A DNA stretch of 5,731 nt from Gammaproteobacteria bacterium HGW-Gammaproteobacteria-14 (lineage in GTDB: Bacteria; Pseudomonadota; Gammaproteobacteria; Pseudomonadales; Alcanivoracaceae), in assembly GCA_002840115.1 (NCBI GenBank), contig PGZG01000122.1, positions 1 through 5,731 on the forward strand, in the 5' to 3' direction. A program made the translations under genes and the position numbers. This document shows, in pieces, positions 1-5,731 of the stretch; position 1 is the stretch's first letter, and each line of letters opens with the position of its first letter. The notes below the pieces were generated by a model. That model had not been told where the DNA came from, did not search any database, and worked only from the letters and a program-made list of their open reading frames with translations.

Positions 1-1
1 G

Positions 2-766
2 GAAGAGCGTATTACTGCGATCCTGCCAATCCCGAAAAACATGGAGGGCCAGTACATCTTTATGGCCACCAGCAACGGCACGGTGAAAAAGGTCGATATG
101 AACGCCTTTAGTCGTCCCCGTTCTAATGGCTTGATTGCCATTGATCTCGATGACGACAACGAGCTGGTGAATGTAGCTGTTACTAATGGCGCCCAGGATA
201 TTTTACTGGTTGCCAATAGCGGTAAAGTGATTCGTTTCGACGAACAGGAAGTGCGCGCCCTTGGCCGCACCGCCCGCGGCGTGCGCGGTATGCGTCTGCA
301 GGATGGTCAGCGGGTGATTATGCTGCTGGTGCCAGAAGAAGGTGGTCAGGTGCTGACAGCATCGAAAAATGGTTATGGCAAACGCACACCCGTGGAAGAT
401 TTCCCACGCAAAGGTCGTGGTACCCAGGGGGTTATCGGGATGGTCGTCAACGACCGTAACGGCGAACTGGTCGGTGCTAGCCAGGTGTTTGGCGGCGAAG
501 ACATTATGCTGATTTCCAATCAGGGCACTCTGGTGCGTACTCGGGTGGATGAGGTCAGCCTGCTGAGCCGTAATACTCAGGGCGTTACCTTGATCAAGCT
601 TGGTAATGAAGAGCATCTGGTCGGCGTCGAGCGTATTCCGGAGCTGGAAGGCGCTGAAGACGACATCGATGAAGACGACGATGGCAGCTCAAGCGAAGTC
701 GGGAATTCAGTAGAAAACGAAAACTCCGCGGAAAACGGAAATTCGGACGAAACCGAAAACCCGTAA
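2..766 (+). CDS. gyrA: DNA gyrase subunit A, C-terminal part (5' end outside window)
   Basis: GyrA is the breakage-rejoining subunit of the A2B2 gyrase that introduces negative supercoils. Only the last 254 codons are present; the frame is already open at base 2, so the ATG at 41 is internal and not the start. What is visible is most of the C-terminal beta-pinwheel that wraps DNA. Repeated blade motifs can be read: ERITAILPI, FMATSNGTVKKV, GKVIRFDEQEVRALGR, TARGVRGMRL, LTASKNGYGKRT, KGRGTQGVIGM, GTLVRTRVDEVSLLSRNTQGVTLIKL. These match the E. coli GyrA C-terminal domain closely. The catalytic Tyr, the quinolone-resistance region and the GyrA box lie upstream of the window. The protein ends in an acidic, low-complexity tail of about 41 residues (641-763) rich in Asp/Glu, then Glu-Asn-Ser. 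The gene ends with TAA and is followed by a strong hairpin, so it probably ends its own transcript. Confidence 0.97.
   Translation, partial: EERITAILPIPKNMEGQYIFMATSNGTVKKVDMNAFSRPRSNGLIAIDLDDDNELVNVAVTNGAQDILLVANSGKVIRFDEQEVRALGRTARGVRGMRLQDGQRVIMLLVPEEGGQVLTASKNGYGKRTPVEDFPRKGRGTQGVIGMVVNDRNGELVGASQVFGGEDIMLISNQGTLVRTRVDEVSLLSRNTQGVTLIKLGNEEHLVGVERIPELEGAEDDIDEDDDGSSSEVGNSVENENSAENGNSDETENP
713..760 (+). repeat. GAAAAC-type short repeats inside the gyrA tail
   Basis: The last codons of gyrA contain four exact copies of GAAAAC (713-718, 719-724, 731-736, 755-760), each read as Glu-Asn, with related GGAAAT and GAAACC units between them. They encode a degenerate Glu-Asn-Ser repeat. The stretch is visibly more A-rich than the surrounding gene, as expected if the tail grew by replication slippage. 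The repeat is seen directly; its origin is inferred. Confidence 0.6.
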
Positions 767-788
767 GAGCGGTGCTAGCTGTAAGCCT

Positions 789-860
789 GACCGTAGCAGC
801 AACCTTGACCATGAAAGGCTTATCTCCTTCATGGTCAAGGTTGCTGCTACGGTTTGTTAT
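789..860 (+). terminator. Long perfect hairpin after gyrA, probable Rho-independent terminator
   Basis: Bases 791-815 are the exact reverse complement of 828-852, giving 25 consecutive pairs without mismatch. A790 pairs with T853, and G789 can wobble with U854. At the top, GG 817-818 can pair with CC 826-827 around a bulged A816, leaving a seven-base loop (819-825). The right arm runs into a modest T tract (TTTGTTAT, 853-860), fitting a terminator for gyrA on the + strand. No T tract is seen on the other side, so it should act in one direction only. The stem is much longer than in typical intrinsic terminators. Confidence 0.75.
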
Positions 861-881
861 CAACGGTTTTTTACCAACAAT
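854..881 (+). promoter_or_regulatory. Weak candidate sigma-70 promoter for the serC operon
   Basis: TTGTTA (854-859) and AACAAT (876-881) are separated by 16 bases, and each matches four of six consensus positions. This would place the transcription start near 888 and give a very short leader before serC. An operon promoter is expected between the gyrA terminator and serC, but this match is weak and partly overlaps the terminator's T tract. No pheL-like leader peptide or riboswitch was recognised in the 140-base gap. Confidence 0.2.
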
Positions 882-890
882 CTGACCTCC

Positions 891-894
891 GGAG
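891..894 (+). promoter_or_regulatory. Probable ribosome binding site of serC
   Basis: GGAG lies 12 bases before the serC ATG, somewhat farther than the usual 5-9. It sits in the 8-base palindrome CTCCGGAG (887-894). No better Shine-Dalgarno sequence or alternative start codon lies closer. Confidence 0.5.
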
Positions 895-906
895 CTGACT
901 CACTCC

Positions 907-1983
907 ATGACCCGCGCTTATAACTTCTGTGCCGGCCCTGCCGCGCTGCCCGAACCGGTTCTTGAACAAGCCCGTGCTGAACTGCTTGATTGGCGGGGCA
1001 GCGGCATGTCGATCATGGAAATGAGCCATCGATCGAAAGCCTATGTGACGATTGCTGACACCGCAGAGCAGGATCTTCGCGATTTGCTCGGCATCAGTGA
1101 CGATTACGCGGTGTTGTTTCTTCAGGGTGGTGCCAGTCAGCAATTTGCCATGATCCCCATGAACCTGCTGAAAAAGGGCGAGAGCGCGGATTATGTGAAC
1201 ACCGGGCAATGGTCTATCAAGGCGATTGCGGAGGCGAAGCGCTTTGGTCAAGTGAATGTAGTCGCCAGCGCCGAAGACAAGAACTTCAGCTACGTGCCGG
1301 CGCAACAGGGCTGGAACGAGTCCGCGGATGCGGTATATCTCCACTACACCCCGAATGAAACCATCGGTGGCGTGGAGTTCCCTTTTATTCCGCAAACCAG
1401 TAAGCCGCTGGTTGCCGATTTCTCTTCATCTATTCTGTCGCGGCCTCTGGATGTGAATCGGTTTGGTTTGATCTACGCCGGTGCTCAGAAGAATATTGGC
1501 CCGGCCGGTATTGTGGTGGTGATTATTCGCCGCGACCTGATCGGTCGGGTCAGTGGCATTCCCGCGATGCTTGATTACAAGGTGCATGCGGATAATGGCT
1601 CCATGTACAACACGCCGCCAACCTATTCCTGGTATCTGGCCGGGCTGGTATTCCAGTGGCTGAAGGCGCAGGGTGGGCTGGACGCCATGGCGGCAATTAA
1701 CGACCGCAAGGCGAAAAAGCTCTACGATTACATTGATGGCAGTGGCTTCTATAGCAACCCGGTCAATAAAGCGGACCGTAGCTGTATGAATGTGCCGTTT
1801 GTGCTGGCGGATGCGGGGCTGGATAAGACCTTTTTGCAAGAAGCGGAAGCGGCCCGTTTGTATAACCTTGCCGGGCATCGCTCGGTGGGGGGTATGCGTG
1901 CCAGTATCTACAACGCAGTGCCGGAGGTGGCGGTGGATGCGTTGATTGAATTCATGAAGGACTTTGCAAAGCGGAACGGCTGA
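907..1983 (+). CDS. serC: Phosphoserine aminotransferase
   Basis: SerC is a cytoplasmic PLP enzyme that transaminates 3-phosphohydroxypyruvate with glutamate to phosphoserine, the second step of serine synthesis. It also acts on 3-hydroxy-4-phosphohydroxy-alpha-ketobutyrate in pyridoxine phosphate synthesis. The 358-residue product has the normal family length. It starts with the family signature YNFCAGPAALP. Visible active-site elements are HRS (41-43), QGGASQQF (73-80, PLP phosphate loop), W102, TPNETIGG (148-155), D171 (expected to hold the pyridine nitrogen), the Schiff-base lysine K195 in AGAQKNIGPAG, NTPPTY (235-240) and HRSVGGMRAS (324-333). The ATG at 907 is chosen because the conserved N-terminus begins directly after it. 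Its stop codon overlaps the pheA start by one base, so the two are probably translationally coupled. It is the first gene of the operon after the gyrA terminator. Confidence 0.98.
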   Translation: MTRAYNFCAGPAALPEPVLEQARAELLDWRGSGMSIMEMSHRSKAYVTIADTAEQDLRDLLGISDDYAVLFLQGGASQQFAMIPMNLLKKGESADYVNTGQWSIKAIAEAKRFGQVNVVASAEDKNFSYVPAQQGWNESADAVYLHYTPNETIGGVEFPFIPQTSKPLVADFSSSILSRPLDVNRFGLIYAGAQKNIGPAGIVVVIIRRDLIGRVSGIPAMLDYKVHADNGSMYNTPPTYSWYLAGLVFQWLKAQGGLDAMAAINDRKAKKLYDYIDGSGFYSNPVNKADRSCMNVPFVLADAGLDKTFLQEAEAARLYNLAGHRSVGGMRASIYNAVPEVAVDALIEFMKDFAKRNG

Positions 1984-3071
1984 TGAGCAAGCAACCGACA
2001 CTGGATCAATTACGGGAACAAATCGACGCACTGGATGAAAAGCTTCAGGGCCTGCTCAATGAGCGTGCCCGTCTGGCGCAGTCCGTGGCCCATGTGAAAC
2101 TGGCTGATGGCGGTGAGCCGGTTTTTTATCGGCCGGAGCGAGAGGCGCAGGTGTTACGGCGGGTTAAGGAGCGCAATGCGGGCCCGCTGGATGCTGAAAC
2201 GGTTGCTCGACTGTTTCGTGAAGTGATGAGTGCCTGTCTGGCGCTGGAGCAACCGATGAAAATCGCCTTTCTTGGCCCGGAAGGCACCTTTACCCATCAG
2301 GCGGTGCTGAAACATTTTGGCCATGGTGTGACCAGTGTGCCCATGGGTGCCATTGACGAAGTGTTCCGTGAAGTGGATGCCGGTGCGGCCCACTATGGCA
2401 TCGTCCCGGTGGAAAACTCCACCGAGGGTGTAGTCACCCATACTCTGGATACCTTTATGGAGTCCGGGTTAAAAATCTGCGGAGAGGTGGAGCTGAGAAT
2501 TCATCATCACCTGATGATGGGGCCGGCGACTCGCCGTGACAGCATTAGCCGTATTTATTCCCACCAGCAAACCCTGGCGCAATGTCGCAAGTGGCTGGAT
2601 GCCCATATGCCCGGCGTTGAGCGGGTGCCGGTGTCTTCTAATGCGCAGGCCGCCAAGCGGCTTAAGGACGAATGGAATGCGGCGGCCATTGCGGGCGAAA
2701 TGGCGGCAGAGCTGTACGGCATGGAAATTATTCATCGCAATGTGGAAGACCGCCCTGATAACACCACCCGCTTTATCATTATCGGCAAGCAAGACACGCC
2801 GCCGTCCGGTAACGATAAAACCAGCATCATGGCCAGTGGTAAGAACCGTCCCGGTCTGCTCTATAGCGTGCTGGAGCCATTCAAGCGCCATGGCCTTAAT
2901 CTGACACGCCTGGAGTCGCGACCGTCGCGTGCGGAGAAGTGGAATTACGTTTTCTTTATAGACTTTGAAGGGCACCGTGATCAGGCGGATGTTCAACGTG
3001 TGCTGGCGGATCTTGAAGCCGACTCCCTGAATATCCGTTTTTTGGGGTCTTACCCGAAAGCCGTGCTGTAA
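1983..3071 (+). CDS. pheA: Bifunctional chorismate mutase / prephenate dehydratase (P-protein)
   Basis: PheA converts chorismate to prephenate and then to phenylpyruvate, the committed branch to phenylalanine. The 362 residues show three parts. Residues 1-90 are an AroQ-type chorismate mutase: R11, R28 and K39 match the E. coli catalytic residues, with the RPERE motif at 50-54 and Q90 near the end. Residues about 92-270 are prephenate dehydratase, with GPEGTFTHQA (98-107), VPVENSTEGVV (141-151), SHQQTLAQC (193-201) and the catalytic TTRF (261-264). Residues about 278-362 are a regulatory ACT domain with ESRP (311-314), part of the phenylalanine-binding site known from E. coli. The GAL motif reads GLL here (291-293). 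The start overlaps the serC stop (TGATG). Feedback inhibition by phenylalanine is expected from the ACT domain. No attenuator can lie directly before the gene, because serC leaves no room. Confidence 0.98.
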   Translation: MSKQPTLDQLREQIDALDEKLQGLLNERARLAQSVAHVKLADGGEPVFYRPEREAQVLRRVKERNAGPLDAETVARLFREVMSACLALEQPMKIAFLGPEGTFTHQAVLKHFGHGVTSVPMGAIDEVFREVDAGAAHYGIVPVENSTEGVVTHTLDTFMESGLKICGEVELRIHHHLMMGPATRRDSISRIYSHQQTLAQCRKWLDAHMPGVERVPVSSNAQAAKRLKDEWNAAAIAGEMAAELYGMEIIHRNVEDRPDNTTRFIIIGKQDTPPSGNDKTSIMASGKNRPGLLYSVLEPFKRHGLNLTRLESRPSRAEKWNYVFFIDFEGHRDQADVQRVLADLEADSLNIRFLGSYPKAVL

Positions 3072-3083
3072 CGGATTTCTGTT

Positions 3084-3089
3084 AAGGAG
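3084..3089 (+). promoter_or_regulatory. Strong ribosome binding site of hisC
   Basis: AAGGAG (within TAAGGAGA) lies six bases before the hisC ATG at 3096, in the 24-base gap after the pheA stop. It is the best Shine-Dalgarno sequence in the window. It fixes the hisC start and suggests that hisC translation does not depend on coupling to pheA. Confidence 0.8.
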
Positions 3090-3095
3090 AGCAGG

Positions 3096-4196
3096 ATGAG
3101 CTGTGATTACATTGCGTTGGCCACTCCCGGTGTGCAGACCCTGAAGCCCTACCAAACCGGCAAGCCGATGGATGAGCTGGAGCGCGAGCTGGGAATCAAG
3201 AATATCGTTAAGCTGGCCAGCAATGAGAATCCGTTGGGGCCGGGAAGAATGGCGTTGCAGGCCGCCCGTCATGCGTTAGAGGGGTTGCATCGTTATCCCG
3301 ATGGCGCGGGCTTCCATTTGAAGTCTGCGCTGGCAGAAAAGTTTTCCCTGCGGGTTGAGCAGATCACCTTGGGTAATGGTTCTAACGATGTGCTCGAACT
3401 GATTGGTCGGGCTTTTCTTGGCCGCGGCGATGAGGTGATTTTCTCCCAGCATGCCTTTGCAATTTATCCGTTGGTGACACTGGCCTGTTCGGCAACCCCG
3501 GTTGAAGTGCCTGCACAGTTGTTTGGCCATGACTTGGCCGCCATGGCGGACGCAATTACCGAGCGTACCCGGCTTATTTTTTTGGCCAATCCGAACAATC
3601 CCACAGGCACCTGGTTTCATCAGCATGCACTAGAAGCTTTTATGGCCCGTGTACCAGACACCGTTTTGGTGGTGCTGGATGAGGCCTATGTTGAGTATGT
3701 CGAAGAAACTGGCTACCCCAACGGTTTTGACTATCTGGATCGTTTCCCGAACCTGATCGTTACCCGGACCTTCTCCAAGATCTACGGGTTGGCCGCGTTA
3801 CGGGCCGGTTATGCCGTAGCCAATCCGCAAATTACCAATGTGCTGAACCGCGTGCGTCAGCCCTTCAATATGAATTCGGTGGCTCTGGCCGCTGCCGAGG
3901 CTGCGTTAAACGACGCCAACTATATTGAAGACAGTAAAAGCGAAAACACCACAGGTTTGGTACAAATCACAGAAGGTCTGTCGGCGCTGCATCTGCACGC
4001 TATTCCGTCGGTGGCCAATTTTATTGCCTTTGATTGCGGCCGTCCTGCGCAGCCGCTGTATGACGCTTTGCTTCGTGAGGGCGTTATTGTTCGGCCAATT
4101 GCTTCCTACGGTATGCCGAATCACTTGCGAGTATCGATAGGCCTTGCCGCTGAAAACGAACGCTTCCTGCAAGCCCTTGCCAAGGTGCTGGCATGA
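3096..4196 (+). CDS. hisC: Histidinol-phosphate / aromatic aminotransferase (HisC family)
   Basis: A class I/II PLP aminotransferase of 366 residues, the usual HisC length. HisC transfers the amino group between glutamate and imidazole-acetol phosphate in histidine synthesis. Homologues at this locus in pseudomonads are also known or thought to transaminate phenylpyruvate and 4-hydroxyphenylpyruvate. Visible motifs are SNENPLGP (42-49), RYPDG (66-70), GNGSND (93-98, PLP phosphate contact), NPNNPTG (165-171), D195 in LDEAYVEY, the Schiff-base lysine K228 in RTFSKIYGLAALRAGY with R236, RVRQPFN (252-258), and R345 in HLRVSIG, which should bind the substrate carboxylate. The N-terminus MSCDYIALATPGVQ matches Pseudomonas HisC2-type proteins. 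The location between pheA and tyrA rather than among other his genes supports an aromatic role. Substrate preference cannot be decided from sequence alone. Confidence 0.95.
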   Translation: MSCDYIALATPGVQTLKPYQTGKPMDELERELGIKNIVKLASNENPLGPGRMALQAARHALEGLHRYPDGAGFHLKSALAEKFSLRVEQITLGNGSNDVLELIGRAFLGRGDEVIFSQHAFAIYPLVTLACSATPVEVPAQLFGHDLAAMADAITERTRLIFLANPNNPTGTWFHQHALEAFMARVPDTVLVVLDEAYVEYVEETGYPNGFDYLDRFPNLIVTRTFSKIYGLAALRAGYAVANPQITNVLNRVRQPFNMNSVALAAAEAALNDANYIEDSKSENTTGLVQITEGLSALHLHAIPSVANFIAFDCGRPAQPLYDALLREGVIVRPIASYGMPNHLRVSIGLAAENERFLQALAKVLA

Positions 4197-4240
4197 CCCG
4201 GTCTGTGCCTGATATTGCCCGCGGAGCCCGTCATGTTTAA
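4193..4240 (+). other. Possible 15-codon bridging ORF between hisC and tyrA
   Basis: An ATG at 4193 overlaps the hisC stop in the classic ATGA arrangement and opens a frame of 15 codons (MTRSVPDIARGARHV). It ends at TAA 4238-4240, just past the tyrA ATG at 4233. An AAGGT sequence (4182-4186) lies at a workable distance upstream. It could carry ribosomes from hisC to the tyrA start, but a chance ORF of this size is quite likely. No known peptide is recognised. Confidence 0.15.
4223..4226 (+). promoter_or_regulatory. Ribosome binding site of tyrA-aroA
   Basis: GGAG lies six bases before the ATG at 4233, in the 36-base gap after hisC. It supports this start, after which the NAD(P)-binding strand of TyrA begins within a few residues. 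Confidence 0.65.
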
Positions 4241-5731
4241 CCGGGTTGCCATTATTGGCCTGGGGTTGATTGGTGGTTCGCTGGCTGCGGCCATGCGTGC
4301 CCGTGGTTTGGCGAAAACCATCGTCGCCGGTTCACGTTCCGAGCGTGCTCTGGAGCGTGGCAAGCTATTGGGTTTGATTGACGACGGTAGCACCAACCTT
4401 GCCGACGCCGTAAAAGGGGCTGATCTGGTATTTCTTGCGGTGCCCGTGTCCAGCATGGCGGACACCATGGCGCAGATGGCACCGGGGTTGAGCAGGACGG
4501 TCATCATCACCGATGGCGGCAGTGTTAAAGGCAAGGTGATTGATGCCGCGAAGCAGGCTATTGCAGGGCATCTGTCCCGTTTTGTGCCTGGGCACCCGAT
4601 TGCCGGTAAGGAAAAAAGCGGTATGGATGCCGCCGATGCCAGTTTGTATGAAAAGCATCGAGTCATCTTGACGCCGACGCCGCACACGGACCCGGCGGCC
4701 ACCGCCAAGGTGCGAGCCTTGTGGACGGCTGTGGGTGCTGAAGTGTTGTCCATGCAGCCGGATGAGCACGATCGGGTACTTGCTGAAACCAGCCATCTGC
4801 CACACCTTTTGGCATTCTCGCTGGTCGATACCCTGGCCCGGCAGGGCGACTCCCTCGACATTTTTCGGTACGCTGCCGGCGGTTTTCGGGATTTCACCCG
4901 CATCGCCTCCAGTGACCCGGTGATGTGGCATGACATTTTCAAGGAAAACCGCGCCTCCGTATTGCAGGCGGTGGACCTGTTCAGTGAGGGTCTTGACCGT
5001 TTCCGCAGCGCGGTGGAGCAGGGTGATAGCGAAGCGCTGCTCGCCATCATGACGCGGGCCAATAGTGCTCGCGCCCATTTTCTGGCGCTGTCGGCTCGGA
5101 CCTCCTATACCGCCGCCCAGCATCTTAATGACGACAAACCGAGTGATACGACATCCATGAGCAAGTCTGCTTCCGCCGGCCATGGCCGCCGCGTTGAATT
5201 CCACCTGCAACCTGGCGGCGCCCTGAACGGTTCCCTGCGGGTGCCGGGGGACAAATCCATTTCCCACCGCTCGATCATGCTCGGCGCCCTGGCTGAAGGC
5301 ACCACCGAGATCGACGGTTTTCTTGAAGGCGAAGATGCGCTGGCAACCTTGCAGGCATTTCGCGATATGGGCGTTGTGATTGAAGGCCCGAGCGCGGGTC
5401 GTGTGCGCGTCCATGGTGTCGGCCTCAAGGGCCTGAAAGCCCCGAGCAGCACCCTTTATATGGGCAACTCCGGCACTTCCATGCGGTTGCTGATGGGGCT
5501 GCTGTGCGGCCAGTCATTTGATACCGAGTTAACGGGCGATGAGTCCTTGACCCGTCGCCCCATGGAGCGAGTGGCCAAGCCGCTGCGCGAGATGGGAGCC
5601 ACCATTGTCACCGCTGGCAAGGGGACGCCTCCGGTGAATATTCGCGGTAATCGCTCGCTTAAGGGAGTTCATTATGACCTCCCGGTGGCTTCCGCCCAGG
5701 TGAAGTCGGCCATTCTGCTGGCGGGACTGTA
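4233..5731 (+). CDS. tyrA-aroA: TyrA-AroA fusion: prephenate dehydrogenase joined to EPSP synthase (3' end outside window)
   Basis: One open frame with no stop runs from the ATG at 4233 to the window edge: 499 full codons plus two bases. Residues 1 to about 295 are prephenate/arogenate dehydrogenase, which oxidises prephenate to 4-hydroxyphenylpyruvate (or arogenate to tyrosine). Its motifs are the Rossmann loop GLGLIGG (9-15), TDGGSVKG (93-100), GHPIAG with H121, SHLPHL (187-192) and GFRDFTRIA with R223. Residues about 296-320 form a polar linker containing Met309 (5157). From about 322 the protein is EPSP synthase (5-enolpyruvylshikimate-3-phosphate synthase), which joins shikimate-3-phosphate and PEP on the way to chorismate. 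Motifs are VPGDKSISHR (337-346), LEGEDAL (364-370), NSGTSMR (412-418), TGDESLTRRPM (434-444) and SAQVK (487-491). Roughly the first 40% of the AroA part is present. Such fusions are known in Pseudomonas and Acinetobacter. The gene follows hisC by 36 bases in the same operon. Confidence 0.95.
   Translation, partial: MFNRVAIIGLGLIGGSLAAAMRARGLAKTIVAGSRSERALERGKLLGLIDDGSTNLADAVKGADLVFLAVPVSSMADTMAQMAPGLSRTVIITDGGSVKGKVIDAAKQAIAGHLSRFVPGHPIAGKEKSGMDAADASLYEKHRVILTPTPHTDPAATAKVRALWTAVGAEVLSMQPDEHDRVLAETSHLPHLLAFSLVDTLARQGDSLDIFRYAAGGFRDFTRIASSDPVMWHDIFKENRASVLQAVDLFSEGLDRFRSAVEQGDSEALLAIMTRANSARAHFLALSARTSYTAAQHLNDDKPSDTTSMSKSASAGHGRRVEFHLQPGGALNGSLRVPGDKSISHRSIMLGALAEGTTEIDGFLEGEDALATLQAFRDMGVVIEGPSAGRVRVHGVGLKGLKAPSSTLYMGNSGTSMRLLMGLLCGQSFDTELTGDESLTRRPMERVAKPLREMGATIVTAGKGTPPVNIRGNRSLKGVHYDLPVASAQVKSAILLAGL

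Noticed and set aside
41..43. ATG at 41 as the start of a separate gene.
   Set aside because: The same frame is open and GyrA-like (EERITAILPI) from base 2, so this Met is internal to gyrA.
594..863. Minus-strand open frame of 89 codons covering the gyrA tail and the hairpin.
   Set aside because: Arg/Leu/Phe-rich low-complexity translation produced by the reversed acidic tail repeats and hairpin; no ribosome binding site or family resemblance.
857..865. Possible DnaA box TTATCAACG near the serC promoter region.
   Set aside because: Two mismatches to the consensus TTATCCACA and no second box nearby, so it is compatible with chance.
2502..2519. Inverted repeat CATCATCA-CC-TGATGATG.
   Set aside because: It encodes the HHHLMM part of the conserved dehydratase RIHHHL region, so codon content explains it.
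2536..2904. Second-frame + strand open frame of 122 codons inside pheA.
   Set aside because: It lies wholly within the prephenate dehydratase and ACT coding region, whose motifs are intact in the main frame.
2469..3272. Minus-strand open frame of 267 codons opposite pheA and the start of hisC.
   Set aside because: It crosses a gene boundary on the other strand, has no recognisable motif and overlaps well-supported genes.
4121..5414. Two long minus-strand open frames (313 and 349 codons) opposite tyrA-aroA.
   Set aside because: Their translations show no recognisable domain and are rich in Arg, Ala and Pro as expected for the reverse of GC-rich codons. The + strand here carries clear TyrA and AroA motifs.

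Overview
The window is an ordinary chromosomal piece of a gammaproteobacterium. Protein wording and gene order look most like the Pseudomonas / Alcanivorax / Marinobacter group; the genus is inferred from memory of these families, not from a search. Every gene lies on the + strand, coding is dense and moderately GC-rich, and there is no sign of mobile DNA, RNA genes or CRISPR.

Layout: positions 2-766 are the 3' end of gyrA (DNA gyrase subunit A, C-terminal DNA-wrapping domain with an unusual acidic Glu/Asn/Ser tail). The gap 767-906 holds a very long, perfectly matched hairpin, read as the gyrA terminator, and probably the promoter of the next operon. From 907 to the right edge runs a tightly packed operon: serC (907-1983), pheA (1983-3071, one-base overlap), hisC (3096-4196) and a tyrA-aroA fusion gene (4233 to beyond 5731). 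The last gene is one uninterrupted reading frame covering prephenate dehydrogenase and the N-terminal part of EPSP synthase; it is cut by the window edge and has no stop in the window.

How the genes work together: AroA makes EPSP, the precursor of chorismate. PheA turns chorismate into prephenate and then phenylpyruvate. TyrA oxidises prephenate (and/or arogenate) towards tyrosine. The HisC-type aminotransferase can supply the transamination step for Phe/Tyr as well as for histidine, and SerC serves serine and pyridoxal phosphate synthesis, PLP being the cofactor of both SerC and HisC. This is the start of the known 'mixed-function supraoperon' of pseudomonads (serC-pheA-hisC-tyrA-aroA, usually followed by cmk and rpsA).

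I found no evidence of an undescribed biological system. The points most worth a second look are the 25-bp perfect hairpin after gyrA, the TyrA-AroA junction with an internal Met that could start a free AroA, the low-complexity GyrA tail, and a 15-codon ORF bridging hisC and tyrA.
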